Shown one piece after another: positions 36,554-46,402 of a stretch of DNA of 64,000 nt. The position numbers and the translations under genes are program-made. The notes under the pieces were generated by a model. It was not told where the DNA came from, ran no database searches, and saw only the letters and a program-made list of their open reading frames with translations. Origin of the DNA: Neisseria subflava. Lineage in GTDB: Bacteria; Pseudomonadota; Gammaproteobacteria; Burkholderiales; Neisseriaceae. The stretch covers positions 1,612,001-1,676,000 of the forward strand of contig NZ_CP073117.1 in the NCBI RefSeq assembly GCF_024205745.1. Direction: 5' to 3'. The number at the start of each line of letters is the position of its first letter. Position 1 is the stretch's first letter.

Positions 36554-37534
36554 TTAGGGTTTGTTTTGCCAAAAATCTAAATATTCGATAAGCAGATACT
36601 CAAGCTGCATTTTAACACTCAAGGTATGGTATCCGTAAGGGTTGAGCGCGTTCAGACGGCCCAATAGGGCAAACAGCTTGCGTGAATCGGTTTTAGAGGC
36701 CGTCTGAAGCAGGGCTTGGGCATGGTGCGGATAATAAAGCGGCACCATGCTTTGTTGTGCCAAGCCGACATCCATCAGCCACTTTTGCAGCCAGTCGATG
36801 AAAACGGCCAGCGGTTGTTTTTGTTTGTCGAACGCGGCGGCATAGTCGAGTATGGCCAACAGGCGCGGGGCAGCCAGCAGCGTCAGCAACTCTTCGCGTA
36901 ATGCGTCCAATTCGGGAGTCGGCGTGAATAAAGGAGCGCCGCTGTGGAATGCTAATAAGGCTTCGGCATTTTCCACGCCCTGTTGGCGCAGGTATGCCGT
37001 AGCCTGCTCATGGGTAGGCGAGGGCAGTACCATCTGGCGGCAACGGCTTTTAATTGTAGGCAGGAGTTTGTCACGCGCATGGGTAACGAGCAGGAAAACG
37101 ACGTGTTGCGGTGGCTCTTCCAAAGCTTTCAATAAACCGTTTGCCGCCTGTGTGTTCATACTTTCCGCCGGATGCACCAATACCACGCGCAGGCCGCCGC
37201 GGACAGCGGTCAGGTAAATGTTTTCCACAATATCGCGCACGGCATCGATTTTGATTTGCAGAAGTTTGCGTCCTGTTGCCTCGCCTTCGGGAATTTCCGG
37301 CGTGAGTTCGTAAAAGTCGGGATGGGTGTTTTGGCTGAACAAATGGCACGAAGCACACTCGCCGCAGGGTTCATGACCGGACTTGGGCGATTCGCATAGC
37401 AATGCCTGCGCGACAAAGCGGGCAAACTCGGTTTTGCCGGTATTTTCTTTGCCGGTAAACAGCCAGGCGTTGGGACGGTTTTGCCAATGGGCGGCGAGCT
37501 GTTGCCATTGGGTTTCATGCCATGGATAAATCAT
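36554..37534 (-). CDS. holB: DNA polymerase III subunit delta'
   Basis: HolB is part of the clamp loader. The modified P-loop (FTGKENTGKTEFA near 26) and a zinc-binding cysteine cluster (CESPKSGHEPCGECASCH near 48) are visible, then the sensor region VLVHPAESMNTQAANGLLK near 118. At 326 residues the length is normal. It is the first gene of the holB-pilZ-tatD operon seen here. Confidence 0.93.
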   Translation of the reverse strand: MIYPWHETQWQQLAAHWQNRPNAWLFTGKENTGKTEFARFVAQALLCESPKSGHEPCGECASCHLFSQNTHPDFYELTPEIPEGEATGRKLLQIKIDAVRDIVENIYLTAVRGGLRVVLVHPAESMNTQAANGLLKALEEPPQHVVFLLVTHARDKLLPTIKSRCRQMVLPSPTHEQATAYLRQQGVENAEALLAFHSGAPLFTPTPELDALREELLTLLAAPRLLAILDYAAAFDKQKQPLAVFIDWLQKWLMDVGLAQQSMVPLYYPHHAQALLQTASKTDSRKLFALLGRLNALNPYGYHTLSVKMQLEYLLIEYLDFWQNKP

Positions 37535-37574
37535 ATCGTTTGGGAACTATAAGGTAGGTAGTTATTATACTCTC

Positions 37575-37607
37575 AGGCCGTCTGAAAAAGGTTTCAGACG
37601 GCCTTTA
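37575..37607. other. Uptake-word hairpin upstream of holB
   Basis: An inverted pair lies 40 bases before the holB start. It could terminate a minus-strand message coming from the lplT side. Confidence 0.6.
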
Positions 37608-37857
37608 ATAAACTGCCTAGAAATTAATCAAATATCGTTTTTATTTGAAATATCAATCATTAAGCTTACTTATTCACAGCCTTTGCACACGCTTGTTTGG
37701 GGAAAATGTGCATTTTGTTTGGCGGTAAAGTGTTGCTTAAAATTTAGGCAGTACTGTTTTTTTAATGTTAAATCAGACAGTAATCTGATTTATGCACAAG
37801 CTGTCCACGCGATTGAACAGTGAAAATGTGCATGGTGGGGATACATTTCAGACGGCC
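37608..37857. promoter_or_regulatory. AT-rich gap with DnaA-box-like 9-mers and an inverted repeat
   Basis: No gene is seen in this gap. It holds TTATTCACA (37670-37678) and TTATGCACA (37790-37798), both matching TTATNCACA. It also holds related words: TTTGCACA, TGTGCATTTT, GTCCACGC and AAATGTGCAT (the last twice). A perfect 9-bp inverted repeat TAAATCAGA/TCTGATTTA spans 37769-37792. This could be a DnaA-binding site or replication origin, or another regulator's operator. Sequence alone does not decide. Confidence 0.35.
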
Positions 37858-39174
37858 TTATTTGTTGATTTTCAACAAAGCGGTCAAATCCCCGATAAAT
37901 TTCGGTTCCCGTTTGATGAGGTAAACAATCAACGGAAGATTACCCACGGCAACAATCAAATATAGCAGCGTAATGCTGTCGAACAAGATCAGCAAAATCG
38001 CGCTCAAAATGGCAGCCGACACCATAAATACGCCGTTGATGATGTTGTTGGCGGCGACAGCGTGGGCGCGGAAGGTTTCGCTGCTGGCGGTTTGCAGCCA
38101 AGTATAGAGCGGTACGGAGAAGAAGCCGCCGAAAAAGCCGATGGCCGACATCACGAGCATAACCGGATACGCTTGGGCTTGCGATAAAAACCAAATAATG
38201 CCGTTTAATTCGGTAAAGCGTTGGCCGTGGGTCAGCCACACCAGCAATAATCCACAGACAGTCAGACCCAATGTGCCGATGGTAACCAAGCCCAAAATCA
38301 GGCGCTCATGGCTGAGTTTGGCGCATAACACCGAGCCGATGGCAATGCCGATGGAGAACAGCGCCAACATCAGGTTGAACACATTATCGTTGCCGCCCAA
38401 ATGAATTTGTGTGAACGTCGGCAGTTGGGTGGTATAAACCGAGCCGATAAACCAAAACCATGAAATACCGATGATAGAAGTGAATACGGGACGATCGGCT
38501 GCCGCTTCACGAATCAGTGAATTTGTGCCTTTGATGATGTTCCATTCGATTTTTGTGTCCGGCATTTTAGCGGGTACAGACGGCATAAACAGGCTGGTCA
38601 TCGTACCGCCGATGGCGACCAATAATACCAAACCACCAACAATATACGGAGGAACGCCTGCGACTGCCGTACCCAAAATTTGACCGAGCAAGATGGCGAT
38701 AAACGTACCCGATTCAATCAGGCTGTTGCCCATAATCAGCTCTTTGTCGTTGAGGTAATCGGGCAAAATCGCGTATTTCAGCGGGCCGAACAAGGTTGAT
38801 TGCGTGCCCATGCAAAACAGGCAGATTAAAAGCAAAGGCGCAGATTGGATGTAGAAGCCATACGCCGCCACTGCCATGATGATGATTTCCAACAGCTTGA
38901 TCCAACGCGCTAAAACTGCTTTATCGAATTTGTTACTCAGCTGCCCAGAGAGTGCGGAAAACAGGAAGTAGGGCAGGATAAACAGCATTGCGCCCAAGTT
39001 CAGCATTTGGCTGGGCGGCAGCAAGTCGTTTTTGCCCAAACCGTAAAAACTGATCATCACGAATAATGCGGTTTTGAACATATTATCGTTAAACGCGCCC
39101 AAAAACTGCGTCCCAAAGAGCGGCGCAAAACGGCGGGTCGCGTGGAAATTCAGATTGTCTTTTTTAAGGCTCAT
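37858..39174 (-). CDS. MFS transporter, LplT-like
   Basis: The 438-residue protein has about 12 hydrophobic segments. The N-terminal FAPLFGTQFLGAFNDNMFK near 16 is the hallmark of the LplT lysophospholipid flippase group. No acyltransferase gene (aas) is fused or adjacent, so the substrate is not proven. The start overlaps the end of ccoS by four bases (ATGA), suggesting co-translation with ccoS and the small gene before it. Confidence 0.85.
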   Translation of the reverse strand: MSLKKDNLNFHATRRFAPLFGTQFLGAFNDNMFKTALFVMISFYGLGKNDLLPPSQMLNLGAMLFILPYFLFSALSGQLSNKFDKAVLARWIKLLEIIIMAVAAYGFYIQSAPLLLICLFCMGTQSTLFGPLKYAILPDYLNDKELIMGNSLIESGTFIAILLGQILGTAVAGVPPYIVGGLVLLVAIGGTMTSLFMPSVPAKMPDTKIEWNIIKGTNSLIREAAADRPVFTSIIGISWFWFIGSVYTTQLPTFTQIHLGGNDNVFNLMLALFSIGIAIGSVLCAKLSHERLILGLVTIGTLGLTVCGLLLVWLTHGQRFTELNGIIWFLSQAQAYPVMLVMSAIGFFGGFFSVPLYTWLQTASSETFRAHAVAANNIINGVFMVSAAILSAILLILFDSITLLYLIVAVGNLPLIVYLIKREPKFIGDLTALLKINK

Positions 39175-39359
39175 TGTTTGGATTCTTTGTCTTCGTCTTT
39201 TTCGATCAGTTTTTCAGTGGAGTCATCGTCCATCAAAATGCGGTGCGCAGGTCCTTCAAGGTCGTCAAACTGTCCGTTTTTACCCGACCACCAGAAAAAC
39301 CAGCCGATGATAAAGGCCAAAATAATGCTGATGGGGACAAGGATAAACATACTTTCCAT
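39171..39359 (-). CDS. ccoS: Cytochrome cbb3 oxidase maturation protein CcoS
   Basis: A 62-residue membrane protein with one N-terminal helix (about 4-24) and the CcoS block WSGKNGQFDDLEGPAHRIL near 24. CcoS is needed to insert cofactors into cbb3 oxidase. The ccoNOP genes are not in the window. It overlaps its neighbours by one and four bases on either side, forming a tight three-gene unit. Confidence 0.92.
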   Translation of the reverse strand: MESMFILVPISIILAFIIGWFFWWSGKNGQFDDLEGPAHRILMDDDSTEKLIEKDEDKESKQ

Positions 39360-39664
39360 TACATCGCTCCGGTCAAATCGGTCAGGATAAAGGTTTTACC
39401 GCTGATGGTCAGATACTCGTTGCGCAATGCGCCGATATTTTTATCGTCAAAAAACAATTCGATACGGTCTTTAACCACGCGCCAGTATTGCGGGATATCG
39501 GTTTGCTCAAAAGGAGACAATACCGCCGCTTCGGCTGCATCTTCGCTTTGCAGCTTGATTGCGAAGCGTCCGCTTTGCGGCGGATTTTGTGATTCATCGT
39601 CTGCCAACATAATAAAAAATCCGGCGTGTTCGCCGTCTTGAGTGTGGATACTGAAATAATGCAT
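39359..39664 (-). CDS. Small uncharacterised protein upstream of ccoS
   Basis: A 101-residue soluble acidic protein without signal, membrane helix or recognised motif (begins MHYFSIHTQDGEHAGFF). Its stop shares one base with the ccoS start, so the two are translated together. A part in oxidase assembly is only a guess from position. Confidence 0.7.
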   Translation of the reverse strand: MHYFSIHTQDGEHAGFFIMLADDESQNPPQSGRFAIKLQSEDAAEAAVLSPFEQTDIPQYWRVVKDRIELFFDDKNIGALRNEYLTISGKTFILTDLTGAM

Positions 39665-39900
39665 ATCGGGAAATCTTCAAAACCGCCGTCATTTTTTTCA
39701 GACGGCCTAAAATAAAATTCCGTCCATTTTACATCAAATATTAAGTCAAGCAGCCGATTACATTTTTTGTTAGAATACGGCGTTTACTTTGTTAATCTGT
39801 TCAGACCGCTACCCACTACGTCCCACAAGGGGTGCAATATAGCCGGAGCAGTAGTAAGGTCCCGACAAAAAATGCCGTCTGAAACCTCAAGGAGCATAAA

Positions 39901-41097
39901 ATGACACAAAAATTAATCTTGGTTTTGAACTGCGGCAGCTCTTCCCTCAAAGGTGCCGTATTGGATAACGACAGCGGCGAAGTATTGCTGAGCTGCCTTG
40001 CCGAAAAACTCAATCTGCCCGATGCCTACATCACCTTCAAATTCAACGGCGAAAAACACAAAGTTGACCTGTCTGCCAAGCCCGACCACACCGGCGCAGT
40101 TGAAGCCCTGATGGAAGAACTCAAAGCCCACGGCCTCGATACCCGTATCGGCGCGATCGGCCACCGCGTGGTAAGCGGCGGCGAATTGTACAGCGAATCC
40201 ATTTTGGTTACCGACGATGTTATCGCTGGTATCGAAAAATGTATTCCACTTGCTCCTTTACACAACCCGGCCCACCTTTTGGGCCTGCGCGCTGCACAAA
40301 GCATCTTCAAAGGCCTGCCGAACGTTGTCGTATTCGACACTGCATTCCATCAAACCATGCCTGAACACGCTTACAAATATGCTGTTCCACATGAATTGTA
40401 TGAAAAATACGGCTTGCGCCGTTATGGTGCACACGGTACCAGCTACCGCTTCGTTTCTGACGAAACTGCACGCTTCCTCGGCAAAGACAAAAAAGACCTG
40501 CGCATGGTCATTGCCCACTTGGGTAACGGCGCATCTATTACCGCCGTCGCCAACGGCGAATCACGCGATACCAGCATGGGCCTAACCCCGCTGGAAGGTT
40601 TGGTAATGGGTACCCGCAGCGGCGACATCGATCCCGCAGTGTTCAGCTTCTTGGCTGAAAACGCAAACATGACCATTTCCCAAATTACCGAAATGCTGAA
40701 CAAAAAATCCGGCCTGCTCGGTATCTCCGGTTTGTCTAACGACTGCCGTACCATTGAAGAAGAAGCTGCCAACGGTCACGCAGGTGCCAAACTGGCTCTG
40801 GAAATCTTCATCTACCGCTTGGCTAAATACATCGGCAGCATGACAGTAGCAGCAGGCGGTTTGGACGCATTGGTCTTCACCGGCGGTATCGGTGAAAACT
40901 CCGACATCATCCGCGAACGTGTATTGGGCTACTTGGGCTTCCTCGGTCTGCACATTGACCAAGAAGCCAACCTGAAGGCTCGCTTCGGCAATGCCGGTGT
41001 GATTACCACTACCGACAGCAAAGCTGTTGCCGTTGTGATTCCTACCAATGAAGAATTGATGATTGCACACGATACAGCCCGTCTGAGCGGCCTGTAA
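39901..41097 (+). CDS. ackA: Acetate kinase
   Basis: AckA interconverts acetyl phosphate and acetate with ATP. The N-terminal LVLNCGSSSLK near 7, FDTAFHQTMPEHAY near 149, the HLGNGAS phosphate loop near 206 and FTGGIGENS near 325 are all present. 398 residues is standard. It has an AAGGAG ribosome site and is followed by an intrinsic terminator. pta is not nearby. Confidence 0.96.
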   Translation: MTQKLILVLNCGSSSLKGAVLDNDSGEVLLSCLAEKLNLPDAYITFKFNGEKHKVDLSAKPDHTGAVEALMEELKAHGLDTRIGAIGHRVVSGGELYSESILVTDDVIAGIEKCIPLAPLHNPAHLLGLRAAQSIFKGLPNVVVFDTAFHQTMPEHAYKYAVPHELYEKYGLRRYGAHGTSYRFVSDETARFLGKDKKDLRMVIAHLGNGASITAVANGESRDTSMGLTPLEGLVMGTRSGDIDPAVFSFLAENANMTISQITEMLNKKSGLLGISGLSNDCRTIEEEAANGHAGAKLALEIFIYRLAKYIGSMTVAAGGLDALVFTGGIGENSDIIRERVLGYLGFLGLHIDQEANLKARFGNAGVITTTDSKAVAVVIPTNEELMIAHDTARLSGL

Positions 41098-41112
41098 TCC
41101 GTCATTATTGAA

Positions 41113-41139
41113 AACCTGTCCGCAAGGGCAGGTTTTTTG
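41113..41139 (+). terminator. Intrinsic terminator of ackA
   Basis: A stem AACCTGTCC/GGGCAGGTT closes on a GCAA loop and is followed by six T. It lies 16 bases after the stop. Confidence 0.9.
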
Positions 41140-41175
41140 TTGTGTATTGATGAAGAAAATTTTGAGAATATATTG

Positions 41176-41213
41176 AAAAAAGCCGGCAAATATTGTGTTT
41201 GTCGGCTTTTTAA
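41176..41213. terminator. Bidirectional hairpin between ackA and the TonB receptor gene
   Basis: A long stem (AAAAAGCCGGCAAA with TTTGTCGGCTTTTT) has A and T runs on both sides. It should stop both convergent transcripts. Confidence 0.85.
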
Positions 41214-41246
41214 TTAGTGTTACATTAAGAATGCTTATAGATAGGT

Positions 41247-44007
41247 TTAGAACTTATAGCTGATGGTAAACAGCAAAGTTCTGCCTCGTGCGTAGTTGTT
41301 CAAGACGGAGCGTGTCGTGCCGCCATATTTGCCATTGCATAAACCGTTGGCATCGCATTCGACTTCCTCATCATCTAAACCGCCTTTTCTTTCAAATACG
41401 CTGAAATAGCGCTGGGTTGCGGCATCATTTGCGGCATCCAAAGGGTCGATATAGCGTTTATTGAACGCATTTTGAATGTCGAAACGAAGGATAAGGTTTT
41501 TCTTCGGTTCATAATTGGCATAGAAATCAAAAATCAGTGGCTGTCTGTTGATGCTTTCTGTTTTTTTGATCACCCTTCTGCCCATTTGGTGTGAAGAGTA
41601 GGTATTGGCACCGGTTGTCCCGTCAACAAACTCTTCCTCAGTCGTTGCCCGTGTACTTTTGCCGTAATAGCGCATAATGCCGCCGATGGTCAATTTGTTG
41701 CCCAACCAGCGTGAGCCCAATTCAAACCGACCGTAATCTCGGGCAGGCGGGAAATTTTGCTTAAGCCGTAGCCTTGTTTGATTTGGTCTTCTTTAGAAGA
41801 GTTGCGGGGAGATTCGCTGGCATCGCTATAGTTGGTCGGCTGGTTGGTTTTTTGATAGGCGTAAGACAGGGTGGTAAAAAAGCGGCCGAAATCATAGTTC
41901 ATTTCCACTTCCAAACCATTTTTATGGACAGGTTTGGCGTAGTTTCGATGCTGGATAGAGTATTGCAGGCCGGTGCTGGTTACCCAGCTGGGTGCTTTGT
42001 CTAAATCCCACCATTTGCCATAAACATTGTGGATATAGTTGTTGATCCTACTGCGATAGGCGACCAGTTTGAAACCCAATACATCATCCGGCTTGAAAAT
42101 CCCTTTTTTGAAGGTATTGAAGCCTATTTGGTAAGTATTGGCCTGTTCCGGCTTAAGGGCGGTATTGACGCCCGAGTCGCCGATTTGTGAAAAATACATT
42201 TCTTGAATATTCGGCATTCTATGCGTACGCGAATAGCTGATAAACGGCATAAAGTAGTCATTGACATTGATGTTTAATGCTACCGAATGGTTTACCGCAT
42301 GCTTTTTACCGGATTTGGTATAAACCGGTTCGTAAAGGTCGCAGCTTGGCGTGCAATGCTGTTTATAAATTTCAGAGTCTTCTCCAAATGCTTTTTTAAA
42401 GTCTTCTTGGGTATTGAAGTAGTCGGTATATTCGCCCTTGTAGCGGTAGTTGACCATATTGGCGCTGTAATTCAATTGATAAATGCCTTTTTTCAAGGAA
42501 GTATCAAAATAGAAGGTATTGAATTTTTGCTGGCCTGAAGGTTGCAATATCGTTGATTTTTGGGGAAATATTCCTTTGTCGCCTTTGAAGCGGCCTAAAA
42601 AGCTGTACAGGCCGGCATCTTGATCGGGGCCGTCGTAAAACAGGCTCAGCTCTTCCGGAAAGCGGTTTTTACTGTATTGGTTTTTAAAGAAATTGAAACC
42701 GACGGTGGCTTTTAAATCTGTTTTTTGGGGAAGTTTGAAAGAAAAGCTGTTGTTGATATCCAAAAGATTGGCTGTGTTTTTGGTTTCCAAATAATCCAAC
42801 AGCCCCCATCCTGAAAAACGTGAGTTTTTCGGATATTTTTGTTTGCCCAGATTATGGGCGGCCAACACGTTTAAATCGACATAATCGCCAATGTTTAAAT
42901 TGTAATTGGCTTGGTAGTTGCGATTTTCTACTTTGCGGCTGCCGATGCGGTTGTTCATGGTACGAAGCTGAAGGTCCAGCTTGTTGTTGTCGTTTTCGTA
43001 TTCCACTTTGACCAAATGGCTGTTTGAGCGTTGTTGCAGGCTGGTCGGGTCGATTGGAGTCAGGTCCCATTGCGGTGCCAAATTCTCTTTCCAGCTTCTT
43101 TCCAAATCATCGACATAATCTCTTTGCAAAACTTCAGGATCGTTATATTTTTTGGAGAAAGGGTAGTCCCAATAGCTTTTACCGACCGCATTGCGTTTGG
43201 AAAAGTCACGAACCCAGAGATTTTGTTCGTGGTCGAATTTCAATAAGTTGCTCTCAAAATATTCTTGTTTTTTACGGTCCAAATATTCTTCGCCAAAATT
43301 GCCGATACGCTGACCGCCGCCGCCCACTTTATAGTTTTGCTCGACATTACGGTGGCTGTAACCATATAACGCACCAAGGCGTGCACCACTGTCAAACCAT
43401 TTTTGTACCGCTCCGGTTGCCATAAAATTGCTTTTGGTGCTGTTTGTGCCGGTCAATCCTTTGGTCAAGAGGCCGAAGGTATTGTTTCCGTGTACCACAT
43501 CGTCTACCCGTAAAGTACGGAAATTGGCTGTACCGGATAAGGTATTGATGCCGTTGGCACCTGTGAAACTGCCTTTGGTTACATCCACGCCGGCAATGAA
43601 ATTGGGATCCAGTGCCGTACCGAATTGCGAGGAGCTGCCGCTGCGTCCGGCATCGGCAGAAGTGGAATAGAAGGTTTGGGTGACGCCGTCAACCATCGTA
43701 TTGACGCGTCCCAAACCGCTATCGCCACGGATATTGACCGCCAATACCCCGATCCCTTGTCTTGTTGGGTAAAAACGCCGGGCATGCTCCGAACGATGGT
43801 ATCGATGTTTTCGCTGGATTGATAAACGCGTTCACGCGAACTTTTGGCTTGGCCTTCGGTAAAAACTTTTTTCTCTTTGGCAATGTGTTTGCCTTTGACT
43901 TGAATTTCATCAAGCTCTTGAGTTGAAACCTCGTCTTCTGCGTGTGCGATACTTGTTATAGCCAGTAAAGATAATGTTAGTAGATTTAATTTGAAATTCG
44001 GATTCAT
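41247..44007 (-). pseudogene. TonB-dependent outer-membrane receptor (Tdf type), broken by two frameshifts
   Basis: Three consecutive frames encode one receptor of about 915 residues: signal peptide (about 1-23), TonB-box-like ELDEIQVKG, plug domain ([13 protein letters not shown], then [18 protein letters not shown]), a long beta-barrel and a C-terminal TISYKF ending in Phe. The first break is at a G4 run (43747-43750 on the plus strand), where a fifth G restores the frame. The second is near 41712-41718, where one more T restores [12 protein letters not shown]. Such receptors take up metal from chelates or host proteins; the ligand here is not readable. As given, no intact barrel can be made. 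Confidence 0.88.
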
Positions 44008-44343
44008 GATAGTTACCTCAGAAACGAAGTCGCTACTTTATAACATATTATTAAACTTTACAAATATTTTGATAATGGTTTTTATTTGTTAAAAAATAAA
44101 GCAGATACTTGTTTCAGGAGATAATCCAACCGCATATGATTAATCCGGCTGAAAAAATAAAGCAGGTCTGAATTTGAATTGGGTTGGTCAAGAAAAGGGG
44201 AGATTTAATTGAATTTAAACAGCCGGAAGAAGAAAATTTGATTGCGCTATGTGAATTGAGCCGTCGGTTTCAAATGAAACCGTTAAAAAACATGAAATGC
44301 AAAATATAAAGTCGATATAGAAAGGTTTGAAGTCAGTTGAAGA
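44008..44343. other. AT-rich region upstream of the TonB receptor
   Basis: No convincing gene. The stretch next to the receptor start is very AT-rich and contains TATAACATATTATTAAA and GATAATGG, fragments that loosely resemble metal-regulator boxes, but no full Fur or Zur palindrome. A plus-strand frame of about 40 codons (about 44190-44310, with FKQPEEENLIALCELSRRF) has no good start and may be a gene remnant. Confidence 0.35.
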
Positions 44344-44380
44344 AAAGGCCGTCTGAAAATGATATTTCAGACGGCCTTTA
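44344..44380. terminator. Uptake-word hairpin after the cytochrome c' gene
   Basis: An inverted uptake-word pair with A4 and T3 flanks lies 17 bases past the cytochrome stop. Confidence 0.8.
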
Positions 44381-44396
44381 TTGTTTGTTTTAAGCC

Positions 44397-44858
44397 TTAT
44401 TCCGGACCGCGGAATGTGTCGTGGCAGGATTTGCAGGTTGCACCGGTTTCGCCGTAAGCGGCTTTGATTTCTTCCAGTTTGCCGGTTTGGGCTGCGGCGT
44501 TGAGTTTCTCAACCGCTGCAACGAATTTTTCTTCTTCGGCTTTGAATTTTGCTGTGTCTGTCCAGATGGCAGGCAGGGCGCGGCCGTTGCCTTGAGGGTC
44601 GGATTCAAACAGGGTGAACGGTTTTTTGCTGTTTTCGGCAAAAGTGGCTGCAGCTTGTTTGAATTTCTCAACGTCGTAAGGCTCTTCGTCTTTGACCATT
44701 TTGCCCATGCGGGTAAACTCAGGCATCATGGATTTGAATGCGGCAGTGCGGTCTTCGGAAATAGGGCCTTTAGGCTGGGAAGGCGCACCGCTGCCGCCGC
44801 AGGCGGAAAGCGTAAGCACCACGGCTGCCAGCGCAACTGGGAGAAAACGGGTTTTCAT
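44397..44858 (-). CDS. Cytochrome c'-type haem lipoprotein
   Basis: A 153-residue four-helix cytochrome c'. A signal peptide with lipobox (LTLSAC near 16-21) indicates a lipid-anchored protein, and CKSCH near the C-terminus (about 145-149) binds haem c. Cytochromes c' bind NO and protect denitrifying Neisseria from it. It is a single gene, divergent from the SDR gene. The upstream gap contains TGATTATCGTTAAA, not a full FNR site. Confidence 0.88.
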   Translation of the reverse strand: MKTRFLPVALAAVVLTLSACGGSGAPSQPKGPISEDRTAAFKSMMPEFTRMGKMVKDEEPYDVEKFKQAAATFAENSKKPFTLFESDPQGNGRALPAIWTDTAKFKAEEEKFVAAVEKLNAAAQTGKLEEIKAAYGETGATCKSCHDTFRGPE

Positions 44859-44990
44859 ATGGAGTGTGTCCTATTGTGATGATATGATTATCGTTAAATT
44901 TAGAATCAGTCGGCCAAACTCTCAGGCCGTCTGATAAGGCGTTATCATACCTTAAACCCAAGTCTGAAACGAGTATAGAAAGGAAACGAT

Positions 44991-45815
44991 ATGGCAATTT
45001 TGATTACCGGGGCATCGGCAGGATTCGGCGCGGCGATGTGCCGCACCTTTGTTGCGGCAGGCTATCATGTCATCGGTGCGGCAAGGCGCGAAGACAAATT
45101 GCAGCAGTTGGCAGAGGAATTGGGCGAGCAGTTTTACCCTTTGGAAATGGATGTTTCGCGCACGGAGTCAATTCAAAACGCTTTGAACAGCCTGCCCGAG
45201 CATTTGTCCGAAATCGATTGCCTGATCAACAACGCCGGTTTGGCTTTAGGTCTGGATACAGCCGATAAAGCCGATTTTGGCGATTGGGAAACCATGATTC
45301 AAACCAATATCATCGGCCTGACTTTTCTGACCCGCCAGATTTTGCCGCAAATGGTTGCGCGCAAACAGGGCTACATCATCAATTTGGGTTCTATTGCCGG
45401 CAGTTATGCTTATCCCGGCAGTAATGTCTATGGCGCGACCAAGGCTTTTGTGCGCCAATTTAGCATGAATCTGCGCGCCGAATTGGCAGACAAAAATATC
45501 CGTATTACCAATATCGAACCGGGCCTGTGCGGCGATACCGAGTTTTCCAACGTCCGTTTCAAAGGCGACGACCAGCGTGCGGCCGAGGTTTATGAGAATG
45601 TCGAGTTTATCCAGCCGCAAGATATTGCCGATACCGCTTTATGGCTCTATCAGCGTCCTGCGCGGATGAACGTCAATTCCATCGAAATCATGCCGGTTGC
45701 CCAGACCTTTGCAGGCATGAAAGTTTACCGTGACGCGCCTGCTCCGGCGAAGGAAGAAACGTTTGAAAAACAAAGCATGTCTTTGTTTGGAAAAATTAAA
45801 TCTTGGTTTAAGTAA
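44991..45815 (+). CDS. Short-chain dehydrogenase/reductase (YdfG-like)
   Basis: A classical SDR with NADP-binding TGASAGFGAAM near 5, NNAG near 82, catalytic YGATK near 145 and NIEPGLCGDTEF near 174. These resemble YdfG, which oxidises hydroxy acids such as L-allo-threonine. The 274 residues include a C-terminal tail of about 25 basic residues (FGKIKSWFK) not usual for YdfG, possibly a membrane-touching helix. Confidence 0.87.
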   Translation: MAILITGASAGFGAAMCRTFVAAGYHVIGAARREDKLQQLAEELGEQFYPLEMDVSRTESIQNALNSLPEHLSEIDCLINNAGLALGLDTADKADFGDWETMIQTNIIGLTFLTRQILPQMVARKQGYIINLGSIAGSYAYPGSNVYGATKAFVRQFSMNLRAELADKNIRITNIEPGLCGDTEFSNVRFKGDDQRAAEVYENVEFIQPQDIADTALWLYQRPARMNVNSIEIMPVAQTFAGMKVYRDAPAPAKEETFEKQSMSLFGKIKSWFK

Positions 45816-45822
45816 TCGGCAT

Positions 45823-45852
45823 CAGGCCGTCTGAACGTTTCAGACGGCCTCT
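45823..45852. terminator. Uptake-word hairpin after the SDR gene
   Basis: A compact inverted uptake-word pair lies eight bases after the stop. Confidence 0.8.
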
Positions 45853-45928
45853 TTGTTATCTGAAATTGAGTAAACACGCTATAATGTAATTTTTTATTAA
45901 CAAGGCCGTCTGAAAGGCTGTTTCAGTT

Positions 45929-46402
45929 ATGAACGCAATCAAACAAAAAATCTTAGAACAAGCGCAGCGCGATGGCGTGCAGGTAACCGCATTGCGTGAG
46001 CAAGTGCTTGATATTGTTTTGAAACAAAGCGGCGTGATTAAAGCCTACAACGTTCTGTCGCAGATGCAGCAGCAAAGCGAGGGTGTGGTTGCGCCGCCGA
46101 CGGCCTACCGCGCCCTTGATTTTTGGGCGGAACAGGGAGTTTTGCACAAAGTGGCGGCGGTCAACGGCTATATTTTGTGCAGCCACGCGCAGCACGAGTG
46201 CAACGACCATTGCCACGACCACGAAGAAACAGAGGCGCACCACAGCGCGTTTATTTTGGTTTGCACCGAATGCGGTACGGCGGATGAGCAGACCTTGAGC
46301 CAAGAATGGGCGGCCTTGCGTGCAGGCGTGGCCGAAACCGGTTTCTCATTAAAAGAAGAACATGTTGTTTTAACAGGAATTTGTAAAAAATGTCAGAAGT
46401 AA
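45929..46402 (+). CDS. zur: Zinc-responsive Fur-family repressor Zur
   Basis: A Fur-family winged-helix repressor of 157 residues. It has an extended His/Cys segment (HAQHECNDHCHDHEE near 89), CTECG near 112 and a final CKKC. The DNA-binding helix is in PPTAYRALDFW near 55. Zinc-specific rather than iron-specific function is inferred from the histidine-rich loop and the neighbouring zinc GTPase. The last 13 bases overlap that gene. A TATAAT lies at about 45881. Confidence 0.9.
   Translation: MNAIKQKILEQAQRDGVQVTALREQVLDIVLKQSGVIKAYNVLSQMQQQSEGVVAPPTAYRALDFWAEQGVLHKVAAVNGYILCSHAQHECNDHCHDHEETEAHHSAFILVCTECGTADEQTLSQEWAALRAGVAETGFSLKEEHVVLTGICKKCQK

Noticed and set aside
44008-44100. Fur or Zur box upstream of the TonB receptor
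   Set aside because: Only half-matching AT-rich fragments are present; no palindrome close to either consensus.
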